Source of the DNA: an uncultured Myxococcales bacterium
GTDB lineage: Bacteria; Myxococcota; Myxococcia; Myxococcales; Myxococcaceae
DNA length: 64,000 bases
Assembly: GCA_937980205.1 (NCBI GenBank)
Contig: CALJKW010000076.1
Location: forward strand, 310,001 to 374,000
Direction: 5' to 3'
Part shown: piece by piece, positions 62,895 through 64,000 of the stretch
Layout: every line of letters begins with the position of its first letter
How positions within the stretch are numbered: the first letter of the stretch is position 1
Notes under the pieces: model-generated
What the model saw: only the letters and a program-made list of their open reading frames with translations
Database searches by the model: none
What the model was told of the DNA's origin: nothing
Position numbers and translations under genes: made by a program

Positions 62895-63955
62895 AACTGA
62901 AGGTCGTCCTCATCGGTGGCACGGGTTACGGCGGCGCCGAGCTGCTGCGCCGGCTGCTCTTTCACCCGAACGTCGAGGTGGTGCGCGTCACGGCCGCCGA
63001 CAACATCGGCAAGAAGGTCGGCGACGTTCACTTCAACCTGGGCGGTGTCACGAACCTCACGTTCGAGCAGGTGCCCGCCGGCGAGGCCGCCAAGGGCGCC
63101 GACGTCGTCTTCCTCGCGCTGCCGCACAAGACGACCGCGAAGGTCGTCGTCGAGATGCTCGAGGCCGGCTACCAGGGCCGCATCGTCGACATGTCCGGCG
63201 ACTTCCGCCTGCGCGACGTCGCGTCGTACGAGAAGTACTACGGCGTGCAGCACCCGAAGCCGTCGATGCTGACCGACGGCCAGTTCGCCTACGGCCTGCC
63301 CGAGCTCAACCGCGCGGCCATCAAACAGGCGAAGTGGATCGCGTCGCCCGGGTGCTTCGCGACCACCATCGCGCTCGGCCTCGCGCCGCTCGCGAAGAGC
63401 GGGCTCTTGAACGGCCCCGTGCACACCGTCGCCGCGACGGGCTCGTCGGGCTCGGGCGCGAACCCGGTCATCGGCACGCACCACCCGCTGCGGGCGTCGA
63501 ACATCCGCACGTACAAGCCGCTCGATCACCAGCACATCCCCGAGATCATCCAGACGCTGCGCGCGGCCGGCGCTCCCGACGGCGTGTCGCTCGAGTTCGT
63601 GCCGGTGTCGGCTCCGCTGCCGCGCGGCATCTTCGCGACGAGCTTCGTGAACGTTCCGGCCTCGACGACGAAGGAGCAGCTCGAGGCCGCGTACTCGAAG
63701 ACGTTCGAGGGCGAGCGCTTCATCCGCATCGTGCGCGGCGAGCGGCAGCCCGAGGTCGTCGCGGTCAGCGGCGGCAACTACGTCGAGGTCGGCTTCACGC
63801 TCGGCCCGGTCACCGGCGACACGCGGCGCGTCGTCTGCTTCTCGGCGCTCGACAACCTGGTGAAGGGCGGGGCGGGCCAGTCGATTCAGGCCTTCAACTG
63901 CATGATGGGCTTCGACGAGGGCACGACGCTCGCCGAGCCGGGGCTGTGGCCGTGA
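62891..63955 (+). CDS. argC: N-acetyl-gamma-glutamyl-phosphate reductase
   Basis: 354 residues. NAD(P) loop VVLIGGTGYGGAELLRRLL, VDMSGDFRLRD, YGLPELNR, active-site Cys in SPGCFATT and the HHPLRASNI region. It reduces N-acetylglutamyl phosphate to the semialdehyde in arginine synthesis. ATG overlaps the TPR gene stop; its own stop overlaps the next GTG. Confidence 0.93.
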   Translation: MKLKVVLIGGTGYGGAELLRRLLFHPNVEVVRVTAADNIGKKVGDVHFNLGGVTNLTFEQVPAGEAAKGADVVFLALPHKTTAKVVVEMLEAGYQGRIVDMSGDFRLRDVASYEKYYGVQHPKPSMLTDGQFAYGLPELNRAAIKQAKWIASPGCFATTIALGLAPLAKSGLLNGPVHTVAATGSSGSGANPVIGTHHPLRASNIRTYKPLDHQHIPEIIQTLRAAGAPDGVSLEFVPVSAPLPRGIFATSFVNVPASTTKEQLEAAYSKTFEGERFIRIVRGERQPEVVAVSGGNYVEVGFTLGPVTGDTRRVVCFSALDNLVKGGAGQSIQAFNCMMGFDEGTTLAEPGLWP

Positions 63956-64000
63956 GCCTGTCGAGCGCGGCGGGCAAGTGGTTCGTGGTGAAGATCGGCG
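63952..64000 (+). CDS. argB: Probable acetylglutamate kinase, first codons only
   Basis: GTG at 63952 overlaps the argC stop and begins MSLSSAAGKWFVVKIGG-like; the VVKIG start is the phosphate-binding strand of amino-acid kinases. argC is usually followed by argB. Only 16 codons lie in the window, so the call rests on synteny. Confidence 0.6.
   Translation, partial: MSLSSAAGKWFVVKIG

Overview
The window reads as the chromosome of a Myxococcota bacterium (Myxococcus/Archangium-like). Evidence seen directly: very high GC, almost gapless coding on both strands, many GTG starts and 4-base ATGA/GTGA overlaps, Hanks-type Ser/Thr kinases (one carrying a DUF2378-like tail), secreted proteins ending in a Gly/Ser linker, a CGC-type motif, a hydrophobic segment and an Arg cluster (MYXO-CTERM-like), MopE-like Cys/Asp repeats, a TIGR04551-like outer-membrane protein and PilT-type ATPases. 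There is no phage, plasmid, CRISPR or insertion sequence with a transposase. No gap between genes exceeds about 180 bases.

Layout. 1-11 kb: a truncated CPA2 cation antiporter, an LtaS/sulfatase-like membrane enzyme, a leucine-rich protein with a kinase, two small membrane proteins, a PQQ-type sugar dehydrogenase beside a five-heme cytochrome, and a GtrA-like protein. 11-15 kb: a UPF1-like helicase diverging from a YyaL-type thioredoxin-fold protein. 15-22 kb: one probable nine-gene minus-strand operon reading ATP-grasp ligase, GNAT, RsbR, RsbS, RsbT, RsbX, a histidine kinase with an RsbU-type N-terminus, transglutaminase and Ser/Thr kinase, that is, a stressosome wired to a histidine kinase. 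22-30 kb: two unknown proteins, an HD phosphohydrolase, a Nudix/metallo-beta-lactamase fusion, a GST and a repeat-bearing lipoprotein. 30-38 kb: a cytochrome c-FTR1 iron permease behind a Fur-box-like site, lptF-lptG, prolyl aminopeptidase, a MopE-repeat lipoprotein and a long ThyX-like protein.

38-48 kb: yceI diverging from a SufR-like regulator that heads an operon with an adenosyltransferase (pduO type), queG, an EamA transporter and a lipoprotein. Methylmalonyl-CoA epimerase lies nearby (47.5 kb), which fits B12-dependent methylmalonyl-CoA metabolism. Between an ABC-F ATPase gene and an NTF2-like lipoprotein gene (43.30-43.44 kb) lies a structured element. It contains the two parts of a tRNA-Ala-like sequence in permuted order (3' part, 7-base loop, 5' part), closed by long complementary flanks. 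This is the most unusual signal in the window. A 145-base imperfect hairpin repeat follows the gene ending at 46541, then mutM and the epimerase.

48-64 kb: two PilT-family ATPases (one fused to HEAT-like repeats), a TIGR04551-like protein, then a long plus-strand biosynthetic run: a tiny LptM-like lipoprotein, lysA, an SRPBCC protein, a site-2 protease, dapA, dapB, an FAH-family enzyme and folK. After a MYXO-CTERM protein come a TPR protein, argC and the first codons of a probable argB. Lysine/diaminopimelate and arginine synthesis are therefore both represented near the right end.

All functional names come from reading motifs by eye. No database search was possible.
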